Positions 7,368-15,028 of a stretch of DNA of 22,165 bases are shown here, one piece after another. Source of the stretch: a virus; the IMG/VR virus record IMGVR_UViG_3300025009_000385, positions 1 through 22,165 of that record; one strand, given 5' to 3'. A model generated the notes under the pieces. That model was not told the origin of the DNA. It worked only from the letters and a program-made list of their open reading frames with translations, and did not search any database. The position numbers and the translations under genes were made by a program. The first letter of the stretch is position 1. Every line of letters starts with the position of its first letter.

Positions 7368-7820
7368 ATGCCCCCGGTCCTGAAAGTAAATTTAGATCCG
7401 CTCAAGAAGTTCGATGCCGTGCTCGACGCTATCAGGAACAACGGCAAGAAGTTGGAGCCCGCGTTCAAGGCATCCGGGCTGATTGCCATGGAAAGCGTAA
7501 ACAGGAACTTCATAGAGGGCGGCAGGCCGGAGAAGTGGAAGTCCCTTGCCCCGATCACCATACGCCAGCGCCGGGGGAACGGCAACCCCCAGCCCCTGCG
7601 CGACAGCGGCGTGATGATGTCCTCGGTCGGCGTGCCGGCAGCCGGCGGCGTGTTCGAACTCAAGCCCCTGACAGTCCGGGTCGGCACGAACGTGCCCCAG
7701 GCCGGAGCGCACAATGAAGGCATCGGGGTGCCGAAGCGAGAATTCATGGTCCTGCAGCCAGAGGACGAGGACAACATTCAAAAAGTTTTTGCGGAGCATA
7801 TGGCCGGGGGAACGGGATGA
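7368..7820 (+). CDS. Phage virion morphogenesis protein (Mu gpG-like)
   Basis: 150 aa. The pattern of the virion morphogenesis/tail completion family is visible: an N-terminal helix region 'LDAIRNNGKKLEPAFKASG', 'IAMESVNRNFIEGGRPEKWK', then 'TIRQRRGNGNPQPLRDSGVM' (the common 'L.~tG.L..S' element), and 'VGTNVPQAGAHNEG' followed by 'VPKREFM', the typical 'Y...h..G....~p~R.f'. These proteins act in head completion or tail joining. The stop codon overlaps the next start (ATGA), so the two genes are translationally coupled. Confidence 0.85.
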   Translation: MPPVLKVNLDPLKKFDAVLDAIRNNGKKLEPAFKASGLIAMESVNRNFIEGGRPEKWKSLAPITIRQRRGNGNPQPLRDSGVMMSSVGVPAAGGVFELKPLTVRVGTNVPQAGAHNEGIGVPKREFMVLQPEDEDNIQKVFAEHMAGGTG

Positions 7821-8251
7821 AGACGCTCCAGGTAGAAATGCAGAAGCGCATCGCCGCCCGAGTGGGCTACCTGGGCAACGCCGTGCATCTGATTCCCGAC
7901 GAGAACTTGCTTCCCTCCGGGACACAGTTCCCCTGCGTGGGCCTGAAGGATGGGCCTATCAAACATGTATACAGGCTGGGGATGACGAGGAAAAAGAGCG
8001 AACTTCAGGTCGATATTTTCTGCTACGTGGTAATCACGAACATGGAGACGGTCATGATAAACGGCGTTCCCGGGGATCCTGGGATACTAGATCTGACCGA
8101 TGCCGTTCGGGAGTCCATCGAGAAGTGGAGCCCGGACGGATACACGTGGGAGAACGGGGACGTGGACGAGACAGAATCCGTCACCGTCAAGGCCGAGGAC
8201 GACGGCAGGGTGCAGCGGAAGTCGTTCCGAATGAAGTGGCGAAAGGGGTGA
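7817..8251 (+). CDS. Probable tail terminator / gp37-like tail completion protein
   Basis: 144 aa, overlapping the previous stop by four bases. It has the size and place of the minor tail protein that caps the tail tube in siphoviruses or of Mu gp37-like proteins: an N-terminal helix 'LQVEMQKRIAARVG', then a beta-rich body with 'FPCVGLKDGPIKHVYRLGMT' and 'LQVDIFCYVVI', and an Arg/Lys-rich end 'VQRKSFRMKWRKG'. The order gp36-like, gpG-like, this gene supports a head-tail joining role. Assignment is by position and general pattern, not a diagnostic motif. Confidence 0.6.
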   Translation: MKTLQVEMQKRIAARVGYLGNAVHLIPDENLLPSGTQFPCVGLKDGPIKHVYRLGMTRKKSELQVDIFCYVVITNMETVMINGVPGDPGILDLTDAVRESIEKWSPDGYTWENGDVDETESVTVKAEDDGRVQRKSFRMKWRKG

Positions 8252-8255
8252 TGCG

Positions 8256-9002
8256 ATGAAAGATCTCATTCTCGATAGAAGCCACAAGCGCGGCGATTCC
8301 GGAGACAAGGTCCGGCTGATCCAGGAATGGCTCTGCCTCCATGGTTTTTCCATTCCCGTCGACGGCGAGTTCGGCGCAGCAACCGACCTGGCGGTCAAAC
8401 AGTTTCAGCAGAAAATGTCTTTGGCCGTCGATGGAGAGGTAGGAAACAATACATTCTCGATTCTTGTCCAGCCGATGGTCCGGGCAATAGAAAAAATGCA
8501 GGCGGTAAGAAGCCACACCTCGATTGGCAGCCTGGTCGCGGCCTACGCCATGCAACACTTGAGGCAGTCCCCCCGGGAAGTCGGCGGGCAGAACATGGGT
8601 CCCTGGGTGCGCTACTACACAGGGGGATACCAGGGCAAAGAGTACGCCTGGTGCGCGGGCTTCGTCTGCACGATCCTCCGCCAGGCCTGCGAGACGCTCG
8701 AGCTCGAGATGCCGGTCCCGTTCACGCTCTCCTGCGACACGCTCGCGATCGAGGCGAAAAAGGCAGGGCTGTTTGTGCCGGAAACCGAGGCACGGGGCAA
8801 GGCTCGCATCGGTTCACTCTTCCTCGTCCGGCGCACAGACAGCGACTGGACGCACGTCGGCATAGTCACGCAGGCCCAAGCCGACGCCGACGCATTCAGC
8901 ACCATCGAGGGCAATACCAACGACAGCGGCGACCGCGAGGGATACGAGGTCTGCGAGCGGGCGCGTGGCTACGGGAAAAAGGATTTTATCGTCTGGCGGT
9001 AG
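8256..9002 (+). CDS. Endolysin: peptidoglycan-binding domain plus Cys/His cell-wall hydrolase domain
   Basis: 248 aa. Residues 5-75 form a PG_binding_1 domain ('GDSGDKVRLIQEWL', 'FSIPVDGEFGAATDLAVKQF', 'LAVDGEVGNNT'). Residues 110-248 resemble a CHAP/NlpC-P60-type domain with the expected catalytic elements: C133 in 'YAWCAGFVC', H200 in 'DWTHVGIV', and N220 in 'IEGNTN'. Such enzymes cut amide or peptide bonds of murein at lysis. There is no signal peptide, so holin-mediated release is expected, and a holin candidate follows 36 bases later. It could instead be virion-associated, but position favours lysis. A four-base gap to the tail gene upstream suggests one operon. Confidence 0.87.
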   Translation: MKDLILDRSHKRGDSGDKVRLIQEWLCLHGFSIPVDGEFGAATDLAVKQFQQKMSLAVDGEVGNNTFSILVQPMVRAIEKMQAVRSHTSIGSLVAAYAMQHLRQSPREVGGQNMGPWVRYYTGGYQGKEYAWCAGFVCTILRQACETLELEMPVPFTLSCDTLAIEAKKAGLFVPETEARGKARIGSLFLVRRTDSDWTHVGIVTQAQADADAFSTIEGNTNDSGDREGYEVCERARGYGKKDFIVWR

Positions 9003-9038
9003 TCGAGAAGTTAACAGTATTAAAACATGGAGGTGCCT

Positions 9039-9305
9039 ATGGGTTTCTGGACAAAGGTTTTCGCATCCGGCGGGGAGCAGTCCTGGGGCAGGGTAGCCGC
9101 ATCCCTGGCCCTGGCATTCTCCTGCTTCTGGGTGACACTCCTGGTCCTCAAGTTCACCAGCCCGGACCAGTACGAAAAGCTCTACCCCCTGGGCGCGTTC
9201 ATCCTCTCTCTCGGCACCTTCGTCGGATCGCTCTACTGGATCAGCAAGCGCTACGAAACCATACAGAAGCAGGCAGAGAAAAAAGAAGAGGACCCAAAGC
9301 CATGA
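9039..9305 (+). CDS. Holin candidate, two membrane segments
   Basis: 88 aa from ATG 9039, which has GGAGGT at 9029-9034; the in-frame ATG 9027 overlaps that site and is rejected. Two hydrophobic segments are seen (about residues 18-38 'VAASLALAFSCFWVTLLVLK' and 50-67 'GAFILSLGTFVGSLYWIS'), with a charged C-terminus ('KQAEKKEEDPKP'). Small size, two segments, charged tail and the place directly after the endolysin fit a class II holin. No family motif was recognised. Its stop overlaps the next start. Confidence 0.68.
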   Translation: MGFWTKVFASGGEQSWGRVAASLALAFSCFWVTLLVLKFTSPDQYEKLYPLGAFILSLGTFVGSLYWISKRYETIQKQAEKKEEDPKP

Positions 9306-9472
9306 TCCCCGTCATCACCATCACCCGCCTTGACAAGGGCGCCCGCTGGTCAGCCAGTGTGCATGGCAGCCCCATGGTTCATCTGGGCCGCACCGCCCAG
9401 GGCGCGCTCGAACAGGCACTGCCGCACGTAGCCGGCAGCGAGAAGGGAGCCGAACCATGCTCGAAAAAATAA
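9302..9472 (+). CDS. Small protein of unknown function in the lysis cassette
   Basis: 56 aa from ATG 9302, overlapping the holin stop by four bases (ATGA) and running 16 bases into the next gene. It has a GAGG-type ribosome binding site about 10-15 bases upstream. The sequence is basic and hydrophilic, begins 'MIPVITITRLDKGARWSASV', and looks like a small beta-rich domain. Tight coupling on both sides argues that it is translated. Function unknown. Confidence 0.5.
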   Translation: MIPVITITRLDKGARWSASVHGSPMVHLGRTAQGALEQALPHVAGSEKGAEPCSKK

Positions 9473-10020
9473 AAACATACACTCCCTGGGTCATCACGGT
9501 AATCGCCCTGGCCTCTGCCCTGTACGGGTACTATCACCCAAAGCCGTCCCCGCAGGGTCAAAAGGAATTTGTCGCGGCAGAGGTTCCGAAGGAGTACAAG
9601 GCGGCCCCGAGGACGAAAGTCAAGACACAGGAGTGCCTCGTCACGGTTATTACGAAGACAGAGATTGTCATCCAGGAGAAGTGGCCGGATTGGTTCAAGC
9701 TGGACGACAACCTGCAGCTGACGGCGATCGGCATCGTTAAGCCGTACAAGGGCGAGACGGAGTGCGCATCGATCATCAACCTCCAGACCGGTGACAGCCG
9801 GATAGTCACGCGGCAGCTACCTGTCCCACTGTTCGGCTTCGAGAACACCTTCTACGTCGGCGGACTATACGGGGTGAACGGCGGATTCATGGTGAACGCC
9901 GGCTGGAACTTCGCGCGCGTCGGCAGCTTTTACCCGTCGGTCGGCCTGGCGTACGTGCAGAATGGCGACAAGAGCGCCGCGGTCGCAGGAGTGGGCGGGA
10001 CGTTTATATTGAGCAAGTGA
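9457..10020 (+). CDS. Membrane-anchored protein with a glycine-rich beta C-terminus, unknown (spanin-like position)
   Basis: 187 aa. Residues 7-25 are a membrane anchor ('YTPWVITVIALASALYGYYH'), followed by a Lys/Thr-rich extracytoplasmic part and, from about residue 130, a Gly/aromatic alternating segment ('FYVGGLYGVNGGFMVNAGWN') ending 'VGGTFILSK', reminiscent of beta-hairpins of outer-membrane-like proteins. An inner-membrane anchor plus a beta end beside endolysin and holin would suit an envelope-spanning lysis protein, but the usual long coiled coil or lipoprotein partner of Rz/Rz1 is absent. A virion or host-envelope role is equally possible. Confidence 0.55.
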   Translation: MLEKIKTYTPWVITVIALASALYGYYHPKPSPQGQKEFVAAEVPKEYKAAPRTKVKTQECLVTVITKTEIVIQEKWPDWFKLDDNLQLTAIGIVKPYKGETECASIINLQTGDSRIVTRQLPVPLFGFENTFYVGGLYGVNGGFMVNAGWNFARVGSFYPSVGLAYVQNGDKSAAVAGVGGTFILSK

Positions 10021-10027
10021 GGGTTTA

Positions 10028-11992
10028 ATGCATACATCAATACCGGTCCAAAAAATTGCCTATAAACGGGTATCCGATTATGCCAGCCTCACGGCGGCCG
10101 TTGCAGCAATCGGCGCTACAGTCACGACCCTCATCATCGATACGGCCACAACCATTACCGCGGCAACCGTTATCCCCGCAAATATCACCATAATAGTGCT
10201 GCGCACCGGGTCCATAACCAAGGTGGCCGGCACGCTCACGATCAACGGCGCATTTTCGGCGGGATCGTATAAGGTATTTTACAGTTTTGCAACCGATGAT
10301 GTGTCGTTCAGTGTCGGCAGTGTAGACCATGCACTGACGGAATGGTGGGGTGCGGTCGGAGATGATGCCACGGACTGCACCGTTGCCGTTCAGTGCGCCT
10401 TTGACTCCTACCCGGAGGTGCATTTTCTTAAGGGGACGTACAAGCTGAACTATAGCACCGCGTCGGCTATCTATATGAACAAGCCGCTGCGCTACTACCG
10501 GATCACCGGCAAGGGGCTCAGCACGATAATCAAGGGTTATAACTACCCCGCCGGGAAACATATATTCAAGCTCAACGAGGACTCGCTCGGCAATGTAGTC
10601 AATTCAGGTCCGGGTGCGTACAAGGCGTTTTTTGAGATGATGGGCTTTGACCTGTCCGACGCATCGAACAACGCCACGGCGTCTGTCATGAAAGTGAACA
10701 CCGCGCCCGTTTATTGGCGGACCGTTTACCTGAACTCCGTGTATTACGGCATTGAGACCGTGAACTACTGCGACGGCATCGGCCTCTATAATGTGACCGC
10801 CAGCGGCACGGTCAAGGCTGGCGGGGCCATCTATTATCAGGGTAGTAATGGCGACAACCTGGTCATAAAGCAGTGTTATTCGATGGGCAACTATTACACT
10901 GCTTTTGTCAACCGCAGCTCCGGCGGTGTCATAGAGCAGTGCATGGGCAAAGTGCGGCTCTATAACACGCACGGCTCCAGCATTCGCAACCATCACCAGG
11001 AGGGGCTCACAAACGGCCACATGATTGAGATCAATAACTCAACGGTCACGATCGAAGATTCGTATTTGATGAATCAATATATAGCCCCCGGCACCTATTA
11101 TCCAGTCTATATAAATGATGAATTGGGTACGAATTTGAGCGCGTCTCAGGTGACCCTACGAAACAATTTATTCCCGTTGAAGAATACAAATGGGCTGAAT
11201 TACAGGGCCGCGGATATATATATCAAAGACCCATCGCCGACAACCACTATATTCTTGATTAATAATTTCTCAGGAATGTATCAGCAAAACTATTTCACCA
11301 TGAACGGGAAGATGGGGATTACTGCACAGTCATCCGATGCGACTCTCAGTGCCTTGCTGCAGACTAACAAATCACTACTGTCCGGCGATATTGCTATCGG
11401 ATATTTCAACGGTGCGTATCGAGTATTTCCAATATCAGGTCGGGTCGATTTTATGGCGTACTCAGCAGCAGCATCCATGAATGTGCCGACGGAATCGGGA
11501 GTGTATGTCGGCACGATACCGGCAGGAACAACCTATTATTATCGATGCGCAATTGTTAATTTGATGGGGTCGTCGGCAAAATCTACCGAGCGCAGTAAGT
11601 TGACAACCGCCAATAATGTATCAATACAAATACAGGTCAACGGGTCGCTGCCCTCGTCTATCATCAGGATATGGCGAGGCACCGCGCCTGATACCTATGA
11701 CCGCTATGTGGACATCCCGACACCGGGTGGCTATGTCGTGTATCTCCACGATACCGGGGGCGCGGTGAGCGGATACGAATGGATCATTGCGGGCATACCC
11801 ACTCCGCCGACCGTCAACACGTTATACGAGGGGACCATGTTTTTGGGCGGGAAACGAGAATTTAACGCAACGGCTGCTCCAACAGCGGGAACGTGGGCGG
11901 TCGGGGATCGTGCGATAAATTCTGCTCCCGCTGTTGGACAACCGAAAGCATGGTCCTATACTGGAACCTGGACCAGTGAAGGTAACCTGTAA
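10028..11992 (+). CDS. Tailspike-like beta-helix protein, receptor binding or depolymerase
   Basis: 654 aa. The pectate-lyase-superfamily entry motif is clear at residues 106-128: 'EWWGAVGDDATDCTVAVQCA' then 'FHFLKGTY'-like VHFLKGTYKLN. A long right-handed beta-helix-like region follows, with repeated N/G/V-rich turns (about residues 150-420, e.g. 'IRNHHQEGLTNGHMIEINNS'). Residues about 480-580 look like a fibronectin/Ig-like module ('IPAGTTYYYRCAIVN'). The end 'GTWAVGDRAINSAPAVGQPK' and 'WTSEGNL' is a C-terminal motif shared by many phage fibre and spike proteins. It probably binds or cleaves host surface polysaccharide. The middle part (about nt 11040-11660) is visibly more AT-rich than its neighbours, suggesting exchange. 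It lies before the tail tube gene, away from the tail-tip genes. Confidence 0.82.
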   Translation: MHTSIPVQKIAYKRVSDYASLTAAVAAIGATVTTLIIDTATTITAATVIPANITIIVLRTGSITKVAGTLTINGAFSAGSYKVFYSFATDDVSFSVGSVDHALTEWWGAVGDDATDCTVAVQCAFDSYPEVHFLKGTYKLNYSTASAIYMNKPLRYYRITGKGLSTIIKGYNYPAGKHIFKLNEDSLGNVVNSGPGAYKAFFEMMGFDLSDASNNATASVMKVNTAPVYWRTVYLNSVYYGIETVNYCDGIGLYNVTASGTVKAGGAIYYQGSNGDNLVIKQCYSMGNYYTAFVNRSSGGVIEQCMGKVRLYNTHGSSIRNHHQEGLTNGHMIEINNSTVTIEDSYLMNQYIAPGTYYPVYINDELGTNLSASQVTLRNNLFPLKNTNGLNYRAADIYIKDPSPTTTIFLINNFSGMYQQNYFTMNGKMGITAQSSDATLSALLQTNKSLLSGDIAIGYFNGAYRVFPISGRVDFMAYSAAASMNVPTESGVYVGTIPAGTTYYYRCAIVNLMGSSAKSTERSKLTTANNVSIQIQVNGSLPSSIIRIWRGTAPDTYDRYVDIPTPGGYVVYLHDTGGAVSGYEWIIAGIPTPPTVNTLYEGTMFLGGKREFNATAAPTAGTWAVGDRAINSAPAVGQPKAWSYTGTWTSEGNL

Positions 11993-12004
11993 GGAGATTA
12001 CCCC

Positions 12005-12883
12005 ATGGCAATCAAAAAAATAACCGCATCCTACAATACCGGTGCATCGCTCACCGTCACCGTAATCGACGATGAAACCGGGAATATTCTCGACGATACG
12101 GACGGCATATTCCGGGCCGAGGGTTTGGCCGCGGATATTCGCATGGCAATCCCGGAGCACCTCGTTGCCAATGGTTTCACCGCCGATATAAAGGGGCTGT
12201 ACGAGCACTCCGAAAACCGTGTTCCCTGGCCCGATGGCGATAAAACACTGTTGTTCCGCAAGGTCGGATCGGATGACGTGATCTGGTCAGATCAAATGCG
12301 GACTGAGGCCGATACCGAGGTGCCGGTAGACACCAAGGAGATACTTGATAGACTCGGGGCTTTCACCGGCACCGGGGAAAACACTGTCCTTGGATTTTTC
12401 AAGGCGCAGCTAAAAAAAGACGCGGAGATCCCTTCCGACATCGGGGGCAGTTTCAATCCGGCAACGGACAGCCAAGAGGCGCTCCAGGAAAAGCTCGTGA
12501 ATGGGGTAACTATTTCTACCGTCCAGGTTACGAACGGAGTGCTGACCACCGCCGTGACCGAAGGGAGCGAGGTCCTCTGGAAGCGCGGCGATGCGGACCG
12601 GCTGACCGTGAACTTGGGCTCAGCCTACGCCAAAGCGGGTTCGAAGTTCTATCTCTGCATCAAGGCAAACCAGACCGACAACAATACCGCGGCCATCGTG
12701 AATGCCGAATGCACGATCACGGACGCATCAAACGTGGTCGGGTATATCGACCTCACAGCCGCACAGATGGCCATGGGGGGCAAATACTATGCCGAGATCG
12801 AGCGGCGCGATGCCGACGGAGCCAGCAACCCCCGGACCTGCTGGGAAGCGGTCTGGAGGATCACCCAGGATACCAGACAATAG
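12005..12883 (+). CDS. Fibre/baseplate-associated protein (BppU-like C-terminus)
   Basis: 292 aa after AAGGAG. The N-terminal half opens 'ASYNTGASLTVTVIDDETGN', a small beta domain often found in phage fibre-associated proteins, with 'LYEHSENRVPWPDGDKTLLF'. A linker follows: 'FTGTGENTVLGFFKAQLKKD' then 'PSDIGGSFNPATDSQEALQE', a segment recurrent in tail adhesin components. The C-terminal ~110 residues ('GDADRLTVNLGSAYAKAGSK', 'AECTITDASNVVGYIDLTAA') resemble the beta-sandwich of baseplate upper proteins. It probably anchors or accompanies the preceding spike. Twelve bases separate the two genes. Confidence 0.6.
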   Translation: MAIKKITASYNTGASLTVTVIDDETGNILDDTDGIFRAEGLAADIRMAIPEHLVANGFTADIKGLYEHSENRVPWPDGDKTLLFRKVGSDDVIWSDQMRTEADTEVPVDTKEILDRLGAFTGTGENTVLGFFKAQLKKDAEIPSDIGGSFNPATDSQEALQEKLVNGVTISTVQVTNGVLTTAVTEGSEVLWKRGDADRLTVNLGSAYAKAGSKFYLCIKANQTDNNTAAIVNAECTITDASNVVGYIDLTAAQMAMGGKYYAEIERRDADGASNPRTCWEAVWRITQDTRQ

Positions 12884-12892
12884 GAGGAAGTC

Positions 12893-13069
12893 ATGTACAT
12901 CGAATTCAAGGAGTCCGGGGAGAGCCCGGAGATCGGCGTGTTTACCAAGGGCGAGAAGCGGGAAGTATCGGACCTTCTCGGGCAGAGGTTCAAAGACCGC
13001 GGCCTTGCGAAGGCCGCGACGAAGACCAAGGCGGAAGCCGGGGAGGTGAAGGGCAATGGCAACGAATAA
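12893..13069 (+). CDS. Small protein upstream of the tail tube gene
   Basis: 58 aa (ATG 12893, TAA 13067-13069) with AGGAGG at 12882-12887. It begins 'MYIEFKESGESPEIGVFTKG' and ends in a Lys/Ala-rich helix ('GLAKAATKTKAEAGEVKG'). It overlaps the tail tube gene by 14 bases and carries that gene's ribosome binding site, so the two are translationally coupled. Mu-like phages have a similar small gene (gp38, DUF2635) just before the main tail gene; the correspondence is positional only. Confidence 0.62.
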   Translation: MYIEFKESGESPEIGVFTKGEKREVSDLLGQRFKDRGLAKAATKTKAEAGEVKGNGNE

Positions 13070-14153
13070 GACGTATGTGGCGATCGGCGAGGAGGCCGCG
13101 CGGGGCACGAAAGAGGCGACGACCGTTTCATTCCTCCCGCTCGTGGCTGTTCCGAAGATCAAGTTCGAGCCGAAGGACGAGGCCCGGAAACAGGTCCGGG
13201 GAGAGCAGAGCAGCCTGGGGGCTACAGCGATGCGCAGGTATCAGCGGGCCTGGTCCGGAGGACTGGAGATCGAGGGGTACTCCGAGGGCGGGACGGTCAA
13301 GGGCGGAATCGGCACCATCATAAAGCACTTCCTGGGCAAGATGGCCAGCGCGCAGAACGGGGTCACCGGGCAGTATCTCCACTTCGGCTACCCCGTGGCG
13401 GATCCTTTTGCCGCGGCAAACTTGGCAGGCAAAGCGCTTACCCTGAACGAGAACACGAACGAAGGCGACACTATGAAAAATTACCCCTGGGTGGGCGGCA
13501 GGGTCAAGGGTATTACTTTTGCCCAGGAGCCGGGACAGTCGCTCAAGATCACGCCTGACTTTTTCGGACAGTTCCGAGATGCGATCACGGCAGAGATCGG
13601 CTCGCCGGCGTTCCCGGCCGAGAACCTTCGCTTCGATGCCTCGCACTGCAAGCTCTACACCGGGACGATCACCCGCACCGGATCCGCCCCGGACTATACG
13701 CAATTTGCCTTCGGATCCGCGACCCTGATCAAACCGGACAAGCTCACGATTAAATTGGAGGACGGCAAGTCCGACGCTCTCCGCCTGGCCGGGGTCAACT
13801 ATGCGGACAAAACCCGGATGGCCGGTCTCGTGAAAGCAACGCTGGAGATGACGATCGACCTGGAGGATCCTGCGTCCGGGTTCAGCTCCGTGGACGACTT
13901 CAACCTCTGGTACTCGGACATCACCAGCTATATAAATTTCTGCGCGGTCTGGGACACGGGCGTGCAGGCGGGCACGGGCGACAATCACATGCTGATCATC
14001 GATCTTCCGGTAATGGCACGGAAGGGCGGTGAGCCGGACCGGAGCCCGGACAAGGACCCTATGATCACGCTGGCGTACGAGTCGCTGCTGGATCTCACGA
14101 CGACGCAGTATCCCTTCGGCATCGCGTTGAAGAATACGGGAGCGACTGTGTAG
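13056..14153 (+). CDS. Major tail tube protein
   Basis: 365 aa. It opens 'MATNKTYVAIGEEAARGTKE', the usual '...igkEt.~GT...~' start of siphovirus tail tube proteins, followed by 'LPLVAVPKIKFEPKDEARKQ' and 'RAWSGGLEIEGYSEGGTVKG', then a beta-rich body with 'KPDKLTIKLEDGKSDALRLA' and a C-terminal 'PFGIALKNTGATV'. It would polymerise as stacked hexameric rings. Length is on the large side, with about 100 residues beyond a minimal tube domain, possibly surface decoration. The downstream order of assembly chaperone then tape measure supports the call. Confidence 0.83.
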   Translation: MATNKTYVAIGEEAARGTKEATTVSFLPLVAVPKIKFEPKDEARKQVRGEQSSLGATAMRRYQRAWSGGLEIEGYSEGGTVKGGIGTIIKHFLGKMASAQNGVTGQYLHFGYPVADPFAAANLAGKALTLNENTNEGDTMKNYPWVGGRVKGITFAQEPGQSLKITPDFFGQFRDAITAEIGSPAFPAENLRFDASHCKLYTGTITRTGSAPDYTQFAFGSATLIKPDKLTIKLEDGKSDALRLAGVNYADKTRMAGLVKATLEMTIDLEDPASGFSSVDDFNLWYSDITSYINFCAVWDTGVQAGTGDNHMLIIDLPVMARKGGEPDRSPDKDPMITLAYESLLDLTTTQYPFGIALKNTGATV

Positions 14154-14179
14154 CAAGTCGCCGGCGATGCGACAAGGAT

Positions 14180-14200
14180 CGCCGCAGAGGCGGCGTAATT
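14180..14200 (+). terminator. Weak terminator-like hairpin after the tail tube gene
   Basis: CGCCGC-AGAG-GCGGCG (14180-14195) is followed by TAATTAATTT. A GC stem before an A/T-rich run at the end of a highly expressed gene suggests partial termination that lowers chaperone and tape measure expression. Confidence 0.42.
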
Positions 14201-14219
14201 AATTTAATCAGGAGGATCT

Positions 14220-14639
14220 ATGGCAATAATCACTTTCGATAAAGATGACGTGATCGAGTACGTTCCTGTTTCCGAGCGGAACAGCGAAAACCCGACCGTT
14301 GTCTTGATGAAGCATGTGACCTTTGCAGTCGCGCAGAAATACCAGAAGATGATCGCGGCACAGGTCAAAGGCATGGGCGGGTTCAATCCGGAGAAGATCG
14401 CCGAGAACACCCGCATGATCCAGAAGAAGCAGTTCTGTGAGAACGTTATAGGCGTGAGGAACTTCTTTGTCAAGGGCCGAGAGATATCTACCTCCGCGGA
14501 GCTGTACGAGGCAGCGGACAGCAAACTGATCATCGAGCTGATCAACGCCATGGAAGACAGCGCCAGGCTGACGGAGGGTCAACTGAAAAATTTCGCGCAG
14601 GAGTCTGGTACAGCTTCAGGCGAGGAAAAGGCGAGCTGA
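14220..14639 (+). CDS. Tail assembly chaperone (gpG-like, zero frame)
   Basis: 139 aa after AGGAGG, essentially the length of lambda gpG. It opens with a short beta part ('MAIITFDKDDVIEYVPVSER'), then is mostly helical and charged ('FAVAQKYQKMIAAQVKGMGG', 'LIIELINAMEDSARLTEGQL'). It lies between tail tube and tape measure genes, the invariant place of tail assembly chaperones, which coat the tape measure before tube polymerisation. Its last codons are overlapped in the -1 frame by a long open frame, so a longer G-T type product is likely. Confidence 0.75.
   Translation: MAIITFDKDDVIEYVPVSERNSENPTVVLMKHVTFAVAQKYQKMIAAQVKGMGGFNPEKIAENTRMIQKKQFCENVIGVRNFFVKGREISTSAELYEAADSKLIIELINAMEDSARLTEGQLKNFAQESGTASGEEKAS
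14588..14630 (+). promoter_or_regulatory. Candidate -1 ribosomal frameshift window
   Basis: Two candidate slip sites lie in the correct frame. A AAT TTC (14588-14594) fits the X XXY YYZ rule exactly. G GAA AAG (14624-14630) lies seven bases before the zero-frame TGA (14637) and permits AAG-to-AAA slippage in the A site, though the P-site pairing is poor. Slippage at either would join the gpG-like frame to the -1 frame that stays open to 15028. The second is closer to where the -1 product begins to look protein-like ('GELSFDCLSC'). Confidence 0.55.
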
Positions 14640-15028
14640 GCTTCGACTGCCTGAGCTGTTCAGACTCCGACAAGGATCTGCGCAACTGCCACAACTGGAA
14701 GGGTCTCGAGGAGACAGCGTTCGTCTTTGGCGAGATGGACCCCTTTGAAAAGGACGAGACGATCACTGCTTTGAAAGAGGCCCGGGCCGCGAAGACGGCA
14801 ACGCTCCACGGAGTCCGGCTGTTCGAGTGCCCGGTGGGCTGGATATCTCAGGAGACGCACGAGATCATGCGGGCGATATTCCTGGTCGAACAGACCGGCA
14901 GGCTGCTCTGGCCGGGCGAGTGGGCGGACCAGCCTGCATGGCTGGTGCAGGCTTTCGAGATATACGGGAGCCTGAAGGCGGAATGGCACAGGCCGAAGGA
15001 AGAGGCGAATGAGCAGAAAAAACGTTGA
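14630..15028 (+). CDS. Tail assembly chaperone extension in the -1 frame (gpT-like)
   Basis: This open frame lies in -1 relative to the gpG-like gene, overlaps its end and runs to TGA 15026. It has no good start of its own: the first ATG (14735) has only a weak purine run, and the protein-like sequence clearly begins well before it ('LSFDCLSCSDSDKDLRNCHN', a Cys-x2-Cys..Cys segment). About 130 residues would be added to the chaperone, giving a fusion near 270 aa. It also contains 'RAIFLVEQTGRLLWPGEW'. It overlaps the tape measure start by 20 bases. In lambda and many siphoviruses this G-T product is made by frameshifting and recruits tail tube protein. Confidence 0.68.
   Translation, partial: GELSFDCLSCSDSDKDLRNCHNWKGLEETAFVFGEMDPFEKDETITALKEARAAKTATLHGVRLFECPVGWISQETHEIMRAIFLVEQTGRLLWPGEWADQPAWLVQAFEIYGSLKAEWHRPKEEANEQKKR

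Noticed and set aside
8327-9301. Upstream part of the long + strand frame that ends at 9472
   Set aside because: It overlaps the endolysin and holin in another frame and is Arg/Gly/Pro-biased; only the last 56 codons from ATG 9302 are credible.
10028-12883. Diversity-generating retroelement target in the spike or its partner
   Set aside because: No reverse transcriptase, no template repeat and no paired variable repeat were seen in the window.
13128-14156. 342-codon open frame on the - strand over the tail tube gene
   Set aside because: It is fully antisense to the tail tube gene, with biased composition and no motif; the + strand frame has a good start and family features.
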